Positions 17,610 through 31,286 of a DNA stretch of 64,000 nucleotides are shown here, piece after piece (within the stretch, counting starts at the first letter, position 1; each line of letters opens with the position of its first letter). This DNA comes from Mesorhizobium koreense (GTDB lineage Bacteria; Pseudomonadota; Alphaproteobacteria; Rhizobiales; Rhizobiaceae): the NCBI RefSeq assembly GCF_031656215.1, contig NZ_CP134228.1, positions 1,941,001-2,005,000 on the forward strand. Reading direction: 5' to 3'. Both the position numbers and the translations under genes were made by a program. The notes beneath the pieces were generated by a model that was not told the DNA's origin, made no database searches, and saw nothing but the letters and a program-made list of their open reading frames with translations.

Positions 17610-18869
17610 ATGAAGAAGAATTCCATCCGGCTGATGCTTCTGGCGTCGAGCCTTTTCGGATCGGCGAGCCTCGCCTATGCCGACAGCGTGACGCTCACCA
17701 TCGAGAGCTGGCGCAACGACGATACGCAGGTCTGGCAGCAGCAGATCATCCCAGCCTTCGAGAAGGCCAATCCGGACATCAAGGTCGTTTTCGCCGCCGC
17801 CGCGCCGACCGAATACAACGCGGCCCTCAACGCCAAGCTGGCGGCCGGCTCGGCGGGCGACCTCATCACCTGCCGTCCGTTCGATGCCTCGCTCGACCTC
17901 TTCAAGAAGGGCTATCTGACTTCGGTCAACGATCTGAAGGGCATGGACAATTTCTCCGATGTCGCTAAGGCGGCCTGGCAGACGGACGATGGCAAGACGA
18001 CGTTCTGCGTCCCAATGGCCTCGGTCATCCATGGCTTCATCTACAACAAGGATGCCTTCGACGAGCTCAAGATCACGCCGCCCAAGACGCATGACGAGTT
18101 CATGGAGGTGCTCAAGAAGATCAAGGACGACGGTACCTATACACCGCTCGCCATGGGCACCAAGGACCAGTGGGAAGCCGCGACGATGGGCTGGGAGAAT
18201 ATCGGCCCGGACTACTGGAAAGGCGAGGAAGGCCGCAAGGCATTGATCGCCGGCACGGCGAAGCTGACCGATCCGGCCTTCGTCGAGCCCTTCAAGGTGC
18301 TCGCCGGCTGGGCGCCTTATATGGGCGACGGCTATCAGGCGCAGTCCTATCCCGACAGCCAGAACCTCTTCACGCTTGGCCGTGCGGCGATCTATCCGGC
18401 CGGCTCATGGGAAATCTCGGTGTTCAACAAGCAGGCGCAGTTCAAGATGGGCGCGTTCCCGCCGCCGCTGCCGAAGGAAGGCGACACCTGCTACATCTCT
18501 GATCAACCCGACCATGCGCTCGGCATGAACGCCAAGTCAGCGCATCCCGAAGCGGCGAAGAAATTCCTCGAATGGGTCGCGTCGAAGGATTTCGCGGAGA
18601 TCTACGGCAACGCGCTGCCGGGCTTCTTCCCGCTCACCAAGGAGAAGGTCGAACTGAAGGATCCGCTCGCCAAGGAATTCCTGAGCTGGCGCGAGAGCTG
18701 CAAGCCGACCATGCGCGCCACCTACCAGATACTGTCGCGTGGTACGCCGAACCTCGAGAACGAGAGCTGGGGCGCCTCGGCCAACGTGATCAATGGCACC
18801 GAGACGCCGGAGGTAGCCGCGAAAAAGCTCCAGGACGGGTTGGATAGCTGGTATCATCCGGGCAAGTAA
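17610..18869 (+). CDS. sugar ABC transporter substrate-binding protein (SBP family 1)
   Basis: Periplasmic receptor, 419 residues from the ATG at 17610, which follows AGGGAG. A signal peptide (RLMLLASSLFGSASLAYA) precedes a family-1 receptor: TLTIESWRNDD, IIPAFEKANPDIKVVF, and the C-terminal ASANVINGTETPEVAAKKL. Such receptors carry mono- and oligosaccharides. Given the neighbouring nagA, deaminase and kinase genes, the likely ligand is N-acetylglucosamine, chitobiose or another amino sugar. It is first in the plus-strand operon and is separated from the permease by a 10-bp hairpin. Confidence 0.86.
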   Translation: MKKNSIRLMLLASSLFGSASLAYADSVTLTIESWRNDDTQVWQQQIIPAFEKANPDIKVVFAAAAPTEYNAALNAKLAAGSAGDLITCRPFDASLDLFKKGYLTSVNDLKGMDNFSDVAKAAWQTDDGKTTFCVPMASVIHGFIYNKDAFDELKITPPKTHDEFMEVLKKIKDDGTYTPLAMGTKDQWEAATMGWENIGPDYWKGEEGRKALIAGTAKLTDPAFVEPFKVLAGWAPYMGDGYQAQSYPDSQNLFTLGRAAIYPAGSWEISVFNKQAQFKMGAFPPPLPKEGDTCYISDQPDHALGMNAKSAHPEAAKKFLEWVASKDFAEIYGNALPGFFPLTKEKVELKDPLAKEFLSWRESCKPTMRATYQILSRGTPNLENESWGASANVINGTETPEVAAKKLQDGLDSWYHPGK

Positions 18870-18882
18870 TCTTGGGCAACAC

Positions 18883-18914
18883 ATCCGCCCGGTCGCCAGC
18901 GCGGCCGGGCGGAT
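18883..18914 (+). terminator. intercistronic hairpin after the sugar receptor gene
   Basis: ATCCGCCCGG (18883-18892) pairs perfectly with CCGGGCGGAT (18905-18914) around a 12-base loop. It lacks a T-run, so partial termination or protection of the receptor mRNA is likely. Its presence argues that the permease starts at 18941 rather than at an upstream TTG. Confidence 0.55.
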
Positions 18915-18940
18915 CGTTCAAATCGAGCAGCGGGGACGGG

Positions 18941-19861
18941 ATGGCGGTCGCGCGCAAGCAGACACGTTGGCATATCGCCATATTCCTGGCGCCGGCGCTT
19001 ATCGTCTATACGGCCATCATGATCCTGCCGCTCTTCGGCACGCTGCAGCTTTCACTTTTCCGCAACATCGACCAGAAGCAGGTCTTCGTCGGCCTCGACA
19101 ATTTCAGGGCGCTGTTCGGCGACCCACACTGGTCGGGGGCCTTCTGGAACGCCTTCAAGAACAACGTCTGGTTCTCGCTCATCCACATGCTGGTGCAAAA
19201 CCCGATCGGCATCCTGCTGGCGGCGCTGCTTTCAAGCAACAAGCTGAGATTCCGTGCTTTCTATCGCACCGCGATCTTCGTGCCGACCATCCTCTCCTTC
19301 GTGATCGTCGGCTTCGTGTGGAAGCTGATCCTGTCGCCGCTCTGGGGAATTGCACCGATGCTGCTCAAGGAGGTTGGCCTGCGCAGCCTCTTCCATCCGT
19401 GGCTCGGTGTTCCGGACACGGCGCTGACCACGGTTGCGCTGATCTCGGTCTGGCAGTTCGTCGGCATTCCCATGATGCTGATCTATGCCGCGCTCCTGTC
19501 GATCCCTGACGAGGTGATTGAGGCGGCCGAATGCGATGGCATCACCGGCATGGCGCAGTTCTGGAAGATCAAGCTGCCGTTGATCCTGCCGTCGATCGGC
19601 ATCATCTCGATCCTGACCTTCGTCGCCAATTTCAACGCCTTCGACCTGGTATATGTCACCCAGGGCGCGCTTGGCGGGCCGAATTTCTCGACCGATATCC
19701 TTGGCACGTTCCTCTATCGAACCTTCTTCGGCTTCCAACTCCAGCTCGGCGACCCGAATATGGGCTCGGCGATCGCCTCGATGATGTTCTTCATCATCCT
19801 CATCGGTGTCTGCTTCTATCTTTTCGCCATCCAGACGCGGCTCCGCCGCTATCAGTTCTGA
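18941..19861 (+). CDS. sugar ABC transporter permease (MalF type)
   Basis: 306 residues with about six membrane segments, beginning MAVARKQTRWHIAIFLAPAL. The EAA loop EAAECDGITGMAQFWKIKL contacts the ATPase. The TQGALGGPNFSTDILGTFLY stretch and the NMGSAIASMMFF segment are usual for sugar permease subunit 1. The ATG at 18941 follows GGGGA; a TTG at 18872 in the same frame would put the hairpin inside the coding sequence. Its stop lies 7 bases before the second permease. Confidence 0.88.
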   Translation: MAVARKQTRWHIAIFLAPALIVYTAIMILPLFGTLQLSLFRNIDQKQVFVGLDNFRALFGDPHWSGAFWNAFKNNVWFSLIHMLVQNPIGILLAALLSSNKLRFRAFYRTAIFVPTILSFVIVGFVWKLILSPLWGIAPMLLKEVGLRSLFHPWLGVPDTALTTVALISVWQFVGIPMMLIYAALLSIPDEVIEAAECDGITGMAQFWKIKLPLILPSIGIISILTFVANFNAFDLVYVTQGALGGPNFSTDILGTFLYRTFFGFQLQLGDPNMGSAIASMMFFIILIGVCFYLFAIQTRLRRYQF

Positions 19862-19868
19862 GGCCGCG

Positions 19869-20708
19869 ATGAACAAGGCGCGCACCTCCATCCCACGCGC
19901 AATCGCGGCACATGCGATCCTGATCGTCTATACGGTGATCGCGCTCTTCCCCGTGCTGATCGTCGTGGTGAACTCGTTCAAGTCGCGTGGCGCGATCTTC
20001 CGCGCGCCGCTTTCGCTGCCCGGCCCGCAGACCTTCGACCTGATCGGCTATACGACGGTCATGTCGCAGGGCAATTTCCCGCTCTATTTCTGGAACAGCC
20101 TCGTCGTCACGGTGGTCTCCATCTTCCTCGTGCTCCTGTTCGGCGCCATGGCGGCTTTCGCGCTTGCCGAATACCGCTTCCGCACCAACACGCTGATGGG
20201 GCTCTATCTCGCGCTCGGCATCATGATCCCGATCCGGCTCGGCACGGTGGCGATCCTGCAACTGATGGTGGCAAGCGGGCTGGTCGATACGCTGACTTCG
20301 CTGGTCCTCGTTTATACGGCGCAGGGTATCCCTCTTGCCGTCTTCATCCTGTCGGAATTCATGAAGCAGGTTTCCGACGATTTGAAGAATGCCGGGCGCA
20401 TCGATGGCTTGAGCGAATACCGCATCTTCTTCCGCCTCGTGCTGCCGCTGGTGCGGCCGGCGATGGCGACGGTCGCCGTCTTCACCATGATCCCGATCTG
20501 GAACGACCTTTGGTTTCCGCTGATCTTGGCGCCCTCGGAAGCCACCAAGACGGTGACGCTCGGCGCGCAGCTTTTCCTCGGCCAGTTCGTCACCAACTGG
20601 AATGCCGTGCTGGCGGCGCTGTCGCTCGCCATCCTGCCAGTGCTTGTCCTTTATCTCATCTTCTCGCGACAGCTCATCCGCGGGATCACCTCGGGAGCGG
20701 TGAAGTGA
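19869..20708 (+). CDS. sugar ABC transporter permease (MalG type)
   Basis: 279 residues, second membrane subunit, beginning MNKARTSIPRAIAAHAILIV. The EAA loop NAGRIDGLSEYRIFFRLVL and the terminal SRQLIRGITSGAVK are characteristic of MalG-type subunits. The start ATG lies 7 bases after the first permease. Its stop overlaps the GTG start of the oxidoreductase by 4 bases, so an enzyme gene is translationally coupled to the transporter. Confidence 0.9.
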   Translation: MNKARTSIPRAIAAHAILIVYTVIALFPVLIVVVNSFKSRGAIFRAPLSLPGPQTFDLIGYTTVMSQGNFPLYFWNSLVVTVVSIFLVLLFGAMAAFALAEYRFRTNTLMGLYLALGIMIPIRLGTVAILQLMVASGLVDTLTSLVLVYTAQGIPLAVFILSEFMKQVSDDLKNAGRIDGLSEYRIFFRLVLPLVRPAMATVAVFTMIPIWNDLWFPLILAPSEATKTVTLGAQLFLGQFVTNWNAVLAALSLAILPVLVLYLIFSRQLIRGITSGAVK

Positions 20709-21772
20709 ACGACGGATCACTAGAGCCGGTGAGGGTGCTTGTCGCCGGGCTCGGCAATATGGGCCGCAGCCATGCGCTCGCCTATCGGCGCAATCCTGGC
20801 TTCGAGATCGTCGGGCTCGTCAACCGCTCGGCAATCGATTTGCCTGAAGAGTTGAGTCCTTACCGTATCTTCCTGGATTTTCTCAAAGCGCTGCGCGAAC
20901 TCCACCCGGAACTCTGCTCCATCAACACCTATTCCGACAGCCATGCCGACTATGCCGTGGCGGCGATGGAAGCCGGCTGCCACGTCTTCGTGGAGAAGCC
21001 GCTCGCCACGACGGTGGAGGACGCCGAGCGCGTGGTAGCCGCCGCGAAGGCGAACGGCCGCAAGCTCGTCATCGGTTACATATTGCGGCACCACCCATCA
21101 TGGGCTCGGCTGATCGCCGAGGCGCGGGCGCTCGGCGGCCCTTACGTCTTCCGCATGAACCTCAACCAGCAATCGAGCGGGGTCACCTGGGCGACCCACA
21201 AGCAGCTCATGCAGACCACATCTCCAATCGTCGATTGCGGTGTGCACTACGTCGACGTGATGTGCCAGATCACCGATGCGAGGCCGGTCGAAGTGCGTGG
21301 CATGGGACTTAGGCTATCCGACGAGATCGATCCGCCAATGTACAATTACGGGCATCTGCAAGTGCTGTTCGACGACGGATCGGTCGGCTGGTACGAAGCC
21401 GGCTGGGGGCCGATGATCTCGGAGACGGCCTTCTTCGTGAAGGATGTGATCTCGCCCAAAGGCTGCGTGTCCATCGTCATGGACGAGGGCGCCAGATCGG
21501 ACGACATTGACACTCATACCAAGACTTCGACCATCCGGCTGCACAAGGCCGAACTCGACCCGGACGGCGGTTTTTCCAAGCCGGACGAATTGCTTCGGAT
21601 GGAAGGCGAACCGGGGCACCAGGAATTGTGCGAGCGCGAGCAGGCTTTCGTGCTGAAGGCCATCCGCGAGGATCTGGACCTGACGCGCCATATGGAAGAC
21701 GCGGTGCAATCGCTGCGCGTCTGTCTTGCTGCCGACGAGAGCGTGCGTACAGGCCAAGCGGTCAAATTATAA
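20705..21772 (+). CDS. Gfo/Idh/MocA-family oxidoreductase
   Basis: 355 residues from a GTG at 20705 that overlaps the permease stop (GTGA). The N-terminal Rossmann motif VLVAGLGNMGRSHALAYRRN binds NAD(P), and the family EKP motif occurs as HVFVEKPLATTVEDAERVV. The catalytic-region lysine and histidine are in VDCGVHYVDVM. These enzymes oxidise or epimerise sugars and sugar acids. In this operon it may act on an imported amino sugar or its glycoside before the Nag enzymes. The exact reaction cannot be deduced. Confidence 0.85.
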   Translation: MNDGSLEPVRVLVAGLGNMGRSHALAYRRNPGFEIVGLVNRSAIDLPEELSPYRIFLDFLKALRELHPELCSINTYSDSHADYAVAAMEAGCHVFVEKPLATTVEDAERVVAAAKANGRKLVIGYILRHHPSWARLIAEARALGGPYVFRMNLNQQSSGVTWATHKQLMQTTSPIVDCGVHYVDVMCQITDARPVEVRGMGLRLSDEIDPPMYNYGHLQVLFDDGSVGWYEAGWGPMISETAFFVKDVISPKGCVSIVMDEGARSDDIDTHTKTSTIRLHKAELDPDGGFSKPDELLRMEGEPGHQELCEREQAFVLKAIREDLDLTRHMEDAVQSLRVCLAADESVRTGQAVKL

Positions 21773-21787
21773 GCAGGGAATGAATTC

Positions 21788-22786
21788 TTGGGTTCGCTGA
21801 CACTTGAAAACATCCGCAAATCCTTCGGCAAGGTCGATGTGCTGAAGGGCATCGACCTCGACGTGAAGGACGGCGAGTTCGTTACCTTCGTCGGGCCGTC
21901 GGGCTGCGGGAAATCAACGCTGCTCAGGGTCATTGCCGGACTTGAGGATGCGACCGACGGCAGTGTGCGGATCGACGGCGAGGAGGTCATGACGGTGCCG
22001 CCGGCCAAGCGCGGCATCGCCATGGTGTTCCAGTCCTATGCGCTCTACCCGCACCTGAGCGTCCGCGACAATATGGGGCTCGGGCTGAAGCAGGCGGGTA
22101 CGCCGAAGGGCGAGATCGAGGCGCGTGTCAGGGCCGCGACCTCGATGCTGTCGCTTGACGACTATCTCGAAAGGCGACCGTCCGAGCTTTCCGGCGGGCA
22201 ACGGCAGCGCGTCGCCATCGGGCGCGCGATCGTGCGCAAGCCGAAGCTCTTTCTGTTCGATGAGCCGCTTTCCAATCTGGACGCGGCGCTAAGGGTCAAT
22301 ACCAGGCTCGAAATCGCCCGGCTGCATCGCGAGCTCAAGGCGACGATGATCTACGTCACCCACGATCAGGTCGAGGCGATGACGCTCGCCGACCGCATCG
22401 TCGTCCTCAACAAGGGCGTGGTCGAGCAGGTCGGCTCGCCGATGGAACTCTACAACAACCCGGCAAACCTCTTCGTGGCGGGCTTTATCGGCTCGCCCCA
22501 TATGAATTTCATCGAGGGTTCCAGGCTCGGCGAGAGCGCCGCGACCGTCGGCATTCGACCGGAACATATCTCGGTTGCCCGGGATGACGGCAAATGGAAG
22601 GGTTCCGTGCTCCATGCCGAGCATCTCGGCGCTGATACGATCCTTTATCTCAGCACCGAGACCGCCGGCTTCGTCACGGCGCGCCTGTTCGGTGAACATC
22701 GTTTCGGCGCCGACGACGTGCTATATGCCTCGCCCGATCCTGCGCGCATCTATCGTTTCGGGGCGGACGGACGCGTCCTGGCCTGA
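21788..22786 (+). CDS. sugar ABC transporter ATP-binding protein (UgpC/MsmK type)
   Basis: 332 residues. Walker A is GPSGCGKS, the signature is LSGGQRQR, and Walker B is [10 protein letters not shown] with switch [20 protein letters not shown]-like C-terminal domain follows, shorter than in MalK. I use a TTG start at 21788 because GCAGGGAA sits 7 bases upstream and the protein begins with the family sequence [13 protein letters not shown]; no in-frame ATG fits. It energises the two permeases encoded upstream. Confidence 0.9.
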   Translation: MGSLTLENIRKSFGKVDVLKGIDLDVKDGEFVTFVGPSGCGKSTLLRVIAGLEDATDGSVRIDGEEVMTVPPAKRGIAMVFQSYALYPHLSVRDNMGLGLKQAGTPKGEIEARVRAATSMLSLDDYLERRPSELSGGQRQRVAIGRAIVRKPKLFLFDEPLSNLDAALRVNTRLEIARLHRELKATMIYVTHDQVEAMTLADRIVVLNKGVVEQVGSPMELYNNPANLFVAGFIGSPHMNFIEGSRLGESAATVGIRPEHISVARDDGKWKGSVLHAEHLGADTILYLSTETAGFVTARLFGEHRFGADDVLYASPDPARIYRFGADGRVLA

Positions 22787-22882
22787 TACGCTGCGGCCTG
22801 GTGCTGCGAGGTTTCCGGAATATTGTACCGGCGGCTGAAATCACGGTATCAAGTCAGCCGGGCGTACTGATGTTCCGGGGAA

Positions 22883-23941
22883 ATGACCATAACCAAACGC
22901 AGACGGACGAGAGGCTCGCGCGGTCCAACGATGCTGGACGTGGCAGCGGCGGCGCGTGTTTCGGTCGCCACCGTGTCGGCAGCCGTCAACGGCACGGCGG
23001 TGGTGAGTCCGGAACTTACGGCGCGTATCGAAAAGGCCATTCGCGACATCGGCTACAAGCGCAACACGATAGCGCGCAGCCTAAAGATGGGTACGACGCG
23101 CACGATCGGCCTGACCGTTGCCGACATCACCAACCCGTTCTTCACGGATGTGGTGGCGGCTATCCAGGAGGTGCTGCATAAGGCCGGCTATGCGGTCATG
23201 CTGTGTTCGAACGACGAAGATATCGAAATGCAGGACGAGCAGATCCAGCTCCTCCTCGACCGCATGGTAGACGGGCTTATCATCGCGCCGGCCGGCGACG
23301 ACGCCAATCTGGAGCGTATCCTGTCCGGCACGAATGTGCCTGCCGTTGTGATCGACCGGATCTGCGATGGTGTCGATACGGATGCTGTCGTGCTCGACAA
23401 CGAGCAGGGGGTGTTCGACGCGGTGACCTACCTTCTCGGACTTGGCCATCGACGCATCGGCTATATTTCGGGACCCCTCGACACATCGACCGGGCGTGAT
23501 CGCCTGACCGGCTACAAGCGCTCTCTCGAAGCGGTCGGCGTCGCCTATGAGGAGGCGCTGGTGCGCCGTGGCGACTACCGGGAGGCCGAAGCCTACCGAC
23601 TGGCAATGGAACTGCTGACACTGCCGGAGCGGCCGACGGCGATCTTCGCGGCCAACAATCTAATGGTCATCGGCGTCATGAAGGCGCTGCGCGACCTCGC
23701 CCTGTCATGTCCGGAGGATGTTTCGGTCGCCTGCTTCGACGATTTTCCCTGGGCGGATGTCTTTCACCCGCAATTGACGACGGTCGCGCAGCCCGTCCAG
23801 GCCATCGGCGAACATGCGGCGCGGCTCATCTTGGACAGGCTTGAGCGCAAGATGGACGACCCGCCGCGACGACTGGTTCTCCAGGGCCGGCTGACGGTGC
23901 GCAATTCCTGCCGGCCCCTATTATCAAATGCAGGCTCGTGA
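22883..23941 (+). CDS. LacI-family transcriptional regulator
   Basis: 352 residues: N-terminal LacI helix-turn-helix ([20 protein letters not shown], residues 16-35), hinge helix [10 protein letters not shown], then a periplasmic-binding-protein-like effector domain ([20 protein letters not shown]). It lies 97 bases after the importer ATPase on the same strand and probably controls the sugar importer, in addition to the GntR regulator of the divergent operon. Its stop is only 4 bases from the end of the convergent gltD gene. Confidence 0.9.
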   Translation: MTITKRRRTRGSRGPTMLDVAAAARVSVATVSAAVNGTAVVSPELTARIEKAIRDIGYKRNTIARSLKMGTTRTIGLTVADITNPFFTDVVAAIQEVLHKAGYAVMLCSNDEDIEMQDEQIQLLLDRMVDGLIIAPAGDDANLERILSGTNVPAVVIDRICDGVDTDAVVLDNEQGVFDAVTYLLGLGHRRIGYISGPLDTSTGRDRLTGYKRSLEAVGVAYEEALVRRGDYREAEAYRLAMELLTLPERPTAIFAANNLMVIGVMKALRDLALSCPEDVSVACFDDFPWADVFHPQLTTVAQPVQAIGEHAARLILDRLERKMDDPPRRLVLQGRLTVRNSCRPLLSNAGS

Positions 23942-23945
23942 AAGA

Positions 23946-25400
23946 CTATCGCGGCAGAACGGTCGATCCCATAAGGAACTCGTCGACCGAGCGCGCCGCC
24001 TGGCGTCCCTCGCGGATCGCCCAGACAACCAGCGACTGGCCGCGCCGCACATCACCGGCGACGAAGAGCTTGTCGACGCTGGTGCGGTAGTCGATTTCGT
24101 TGGCGGCGACGTTGAGAGAGCCGCGACGGTCCTTGTCCATCTTGAGCGCGTCGCCGAGTTCGCCGACGACGCCCTGGCTCAAAGCCCCTGCGAAGCCGAT
24201 GGCAATGAAGGCGAGGTCGGCGCGGATGAAGAAGTCCGTGCCTTCGACCGGCTTGCGCCTCTCGTCAACCTCACAGCATTTCACGGCCGTCAGCGTTCCT
24301 TCCTCACCGACGAATTCGAGCGTGGCGATCTGGAATTCCCGCTCGACGCCTTCGGCTTGAGAGGATGAGGTGCGCATCTTTGTCGCCCAGTAGGGCCACA
24401 CCGTCAGCTTATCCTCGCGCTCGGGCGGCTGCGGGCGGATGTCGAGCTGGGTCACGCGCACCGCCCCCTGACGGAAGGCGGTGCCGATGCAGTCCGACGC
24501 CGTATCGCCGCCGCCGACGACCACGACATGCTTTCCGCCAGCCAGGATAGGCTCTTCCGGCCATGCTCGCGACTGGATGTCCTCTCCGGCGACGCGACGG
24601 TTCTGCTGCACCAGATAGGGCATGGCGTCATGAACGCCGTGAAGCTCCGTGCCGGGGATACCGGCCGGCCGAGGTATTTCGGACCCGCCGCAATAGATCA
24701 CCGCGTCATATTCGGCGAGAAGTTCGGCAACCGGTTTGTCCACGCCGATATTGACGCCGCAGAAGAAGGTGACGCCTTCGCCGTTCATCTGGACCACGCG
24801 GCGGTCGACATGGTGCTTCTCGATCTTGAAGTCGGGGATGCCATAACGCATCAGGCCGCCAGGCCGGCTCTCGCGCTCGTAGACATGTACGTCATGGCCA
24901 CTGCGGCCAAGCTGCTGGGCGGCGGCCATGCCGGCCGGGCCGGAGCCGATGATCGCGACTTTCTTGCCGGTCTTGTGATCCGGCGGATAGGGCCTGAGGT
25001 AACCCAGTTCATACGCTTTGTCGGCGATCGCGTGCTCGATCGTCTTGATGGCGACCGGGATATCCTCGAGGTTCAGCGTGCAGGCCTCCTCGCAGGGCGC
25101 CGGGCAGATGCGGCCCGTCCAGTCGGGGAAATTGTTGGTGGAGTGGAGGTTGCGGATCGCATTCTCCCAATCGCCGGCATAGACGAGGTCGTTCCAGTCG
25201 GGGATCTGGTTGTGGACCGGGCAGCCGGTCGGCCCATGGCAATAGGGCACGCCGCAATCCATGCAGCGCGCGGCCTGTTTCTCGACCTCCTTGTCCGACA
25301 TCGGCAGCGTGAACTCGCGGAAATGCCGGATGCGGTCGGAAGCCGGCTGGAACTTGTGCACCTGCCGGTCGATCTCGAGAAAGCCTGTAACCTTGCCCAT
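23946..25400 (-). CDS. gltD: glutamate synthase (NADPH) small subunit
   Basis: 484 residues. It supplies electrons from NADPH to the large subunit. The N-terminal cysteine clusters [19 protein letters not shown] and [12 protein letters not shown] bind iron-sulfur centres; the FAD motif is [19 protein letters not shown], and the NADPH motif is [19 protein letters not shown]. Length matches the usual 470-490. It is separated from gltB by a VapBC module, which is unusual. It either has its own promoter downstream of vapC or depends on read-through. Confidence 0.95.
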   Translation of the reverse strand: MGKVTGFLEIDRQVHKFQPASDRIRHFREFTLPMSDKEVEKQAARCMDCGVPYCHGPTGCPVHNQIPDWNDLVYAGDWENAIRNLHSTNNFPDWTGRICPAPCEEACTLNLEDIPVAIKTIEHAIADKAYELGYLRPYPPDHKTGKKVAIIGSGPAGMAAAQQLGRSGHDVHVYERESRPGGLMRYGIPDFKIEKHHVDRRVVQMNGEGVTFFCGVNIGVDKPVAELLAEYDAVIYCGGSEIPRPAGIPGTELHGVHDAMPYLVQQNRRVAGEDIQSRAWPEEPILAGGKHVVVVGGGDTASDCIGTAFRQGAVRVTQLDIRPQPPEREDKLTVWPYWATKMRTSSSQAEGVEREFQIATLEFVGEEGTLTAVKCCEVDERRKPVEGTDFFIRADLAFIAIGFAGALSQGVVGELGDALKMDKDRRGSLNVAANEIDYRTSVDKLFVAGDVRRGQSLVVWAIREGRQAARSVDEFLMGSTVLPR

Positions 25401-25430
25401 GGGAATTCCGACCTCATTGGGTAACTAAAT

Positions 25431-25841
25431 TTACGACTGCATTTGCAGCCAGTTTTCAACTTTCAGCCCGGGAACCCGGGAAAACTCGCCTACATTCGCC
25501 GTCACCAGTGTCGCATCCAGCGCTAGAGCATGGGCGGCAATCAGCATGTCGTTAGGGCCGATCGGCCAACCTCGCTTCTTCAGGTGCGCCCTGAGAGAAC
25601 CATAGTGGTGGTCGGCGGGCTGTTCGAACGGCAGGACAGGCAGCACCGAAAGCACCTGTTTCACCTGCGCTGTCAGCCGCTTGCTCTGCTTCAACTCCAG
25701 ACCGTATTCGATCTCGCTATTGACGATGATGCTGGTCGCCACATTACCCGGACCAACCTGGACGATCCTGCGGGCAACGGGACCTTTCGGCTCATCAACA
25801 AGGTTTGACACCGCATTCGTGTCCAGCAGATAAAGGGTCAC
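25431..25841 (-). CDS. vapC: VapC-type PIN-domain toxin ribonuclease
   Basis: 136-residue PIN-domain protein. The first acidic residue is in MTLYLLDTNAVSNLV; further PIN acidic positions are the glutamate in NSEIEYGLELKQ, the aspartate in GPNDMLIAAHALALDATLVT, and the C-terminal NVGEFSRVPGLKVENW. VapC toxins cleave tRNA or rRNA and are neutralised by VapB. It overlaps the antitoxin stop by 4 bases (25838-25841), the classical antitoxin-first coupled layout. It ends 30 bases before gltD. Confidence 0.9.
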   Translation of the reverse strand: MTLYLLDTNAVSNLVDEPKGPVARRIVQVGPGNVATSIIVNSEIEYGLELKQSKRLTAQVKQVLSVLPVLPFEQPADHHYGSLRAHLKKRGWPIGPNDMLIAAHALALDATLVTANVGEFSRVPGLKVENWLQMQS

Positions 25842-26104
25842 AGCTTGATATCGTCCAGCGGCAGTAGATCGCTGTCGTCAATATCAGGAAATCGATCTTC
25901 AGGGCCAAGCGGCTCCAGCGTCGCGAGGACCTCAAGCAGCGTCGGCTTCTTCCTGATTTCCTCCACGATCAGCTTTCCCTTTTCATCGCGGGTAATCCGA
26001 ACCTCGTCACCTTCGAATTCGAACTCCTTCGGTATTCGCACCGCCTGGCTGCGCCCGTTGCGAAACAGGCTGGCCGTACGGACATCTTTGTCATGTGCGT
26101 TCAT
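25838..26104 (-). CDS. vapB: VapB-type antitoxin (AbrB/SpoVT fold)
   Basis: 88 residues from the ATG at 26104, which has GGAG 6 bases upstream; an ATG at 26116 would add four residues and lacks a good ribosome site. The N-terminus is a swapped-hairpin DNA-binding domain (TASLFRNGRSQAVRIPKEF, then EVRITRDEKGKLIVEEI), as in VapB/MazE antitoxins. The acidic C-terminus (DRFPDIDDSDLLPLDDIKL) would block VapC. It is preceded by a palindrome that overlaps the promoter, so the pair probably represses itself. Confidence 0.88.
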   Translation of the reverse strand: MNAHDKDVRTASLFRNGRSQAVRIPKEFEFEGDEVRITRDEKGKLIVEEIRKKPTLLEVLATLEPLGPEDRFPDIDDSDLLPLDDIKL

Positions 26105-26113
26105 GGAGATCTC

Positions 26114-26159
26114 CATCTGGCATATGCTAAAACATATGCCAGATGTTTCATCGGTTCAA
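26114..26159 (-). promoter_or_regulatory. vapBC promoter with overlapping operator palindrome
   Basis: A perfect 13-bp inverted repeat, CATCTGGCATATG (26114-26126) and its complement (26133-26145), surrounds a 6-base spacer. Reading on the minus strand, TTGAAC (26159-26154), 17 bases, and TATGTT (26136-26131) form a sigma-70-like promoter whose -10 box lies across the palindrome. This is the expected geometry for autorepression by the VapBC complex. Confidence 0.7.
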
Positions 26160-26167
26160 CAAAATCC

Positions 26168-30886
<4,719 letters not shown>

Positions 30887-31286
30887 CCTCTTAATCTCCG
30901 TTTTGTTGCCGCTATCGCGGGTTGGATCGTGCCCAGATTGTATCTGGAATGCGCCTTCACCCTGAAGGGGCACCACTCCATGCGAAAATCCGGAAGGCGT
31001 CACTATACGCCAATCCGGCCATCCGGGAACGCGATCAAATAAGACAGTGTTGCTGTCCTATTTCAGCTATGACAGAAAACCACCAACCGTACAAGACGGA
31101 AATGGAAAAAAGTTCGGGAAGAAACGCAAGTTAATTTCGTGAAGCGGGGTCATTCCGCATGTTCGTTTCGCCAGCGGCTCGGCCGTCTGTCGACAGAAAA
31201 GCACTTTCGGGCTTTGCCTGTGGCTCTGTGGTGTGAAAAGAGCTACCCGGGTTTGCCTCCCTTATGAACAGCATGGATCGTTCGAT
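30887..31286. promoter_or_regulatory. divergent promoter region of gltB and the threonine aldolase gene
   Basis: This 400-base gap contains no convincing gene. It is richer in A+T in the middle (about 31040-31140), consistent with promoters for the two divergent genes. A possible -10 box TATAGT for gltB lies on the minus strand near 31010, but no well-spaced -35 box accompanies it, so I do not assign a promoter. Confidence 0.3.

Noticed and set aside
30887..31003. N-terminal extension of gltB
   Set aside because: The extra 39 residues have no similarity to GltB N-termini, and the ATG at 30886 has a good ribosome site and gives the usual length.
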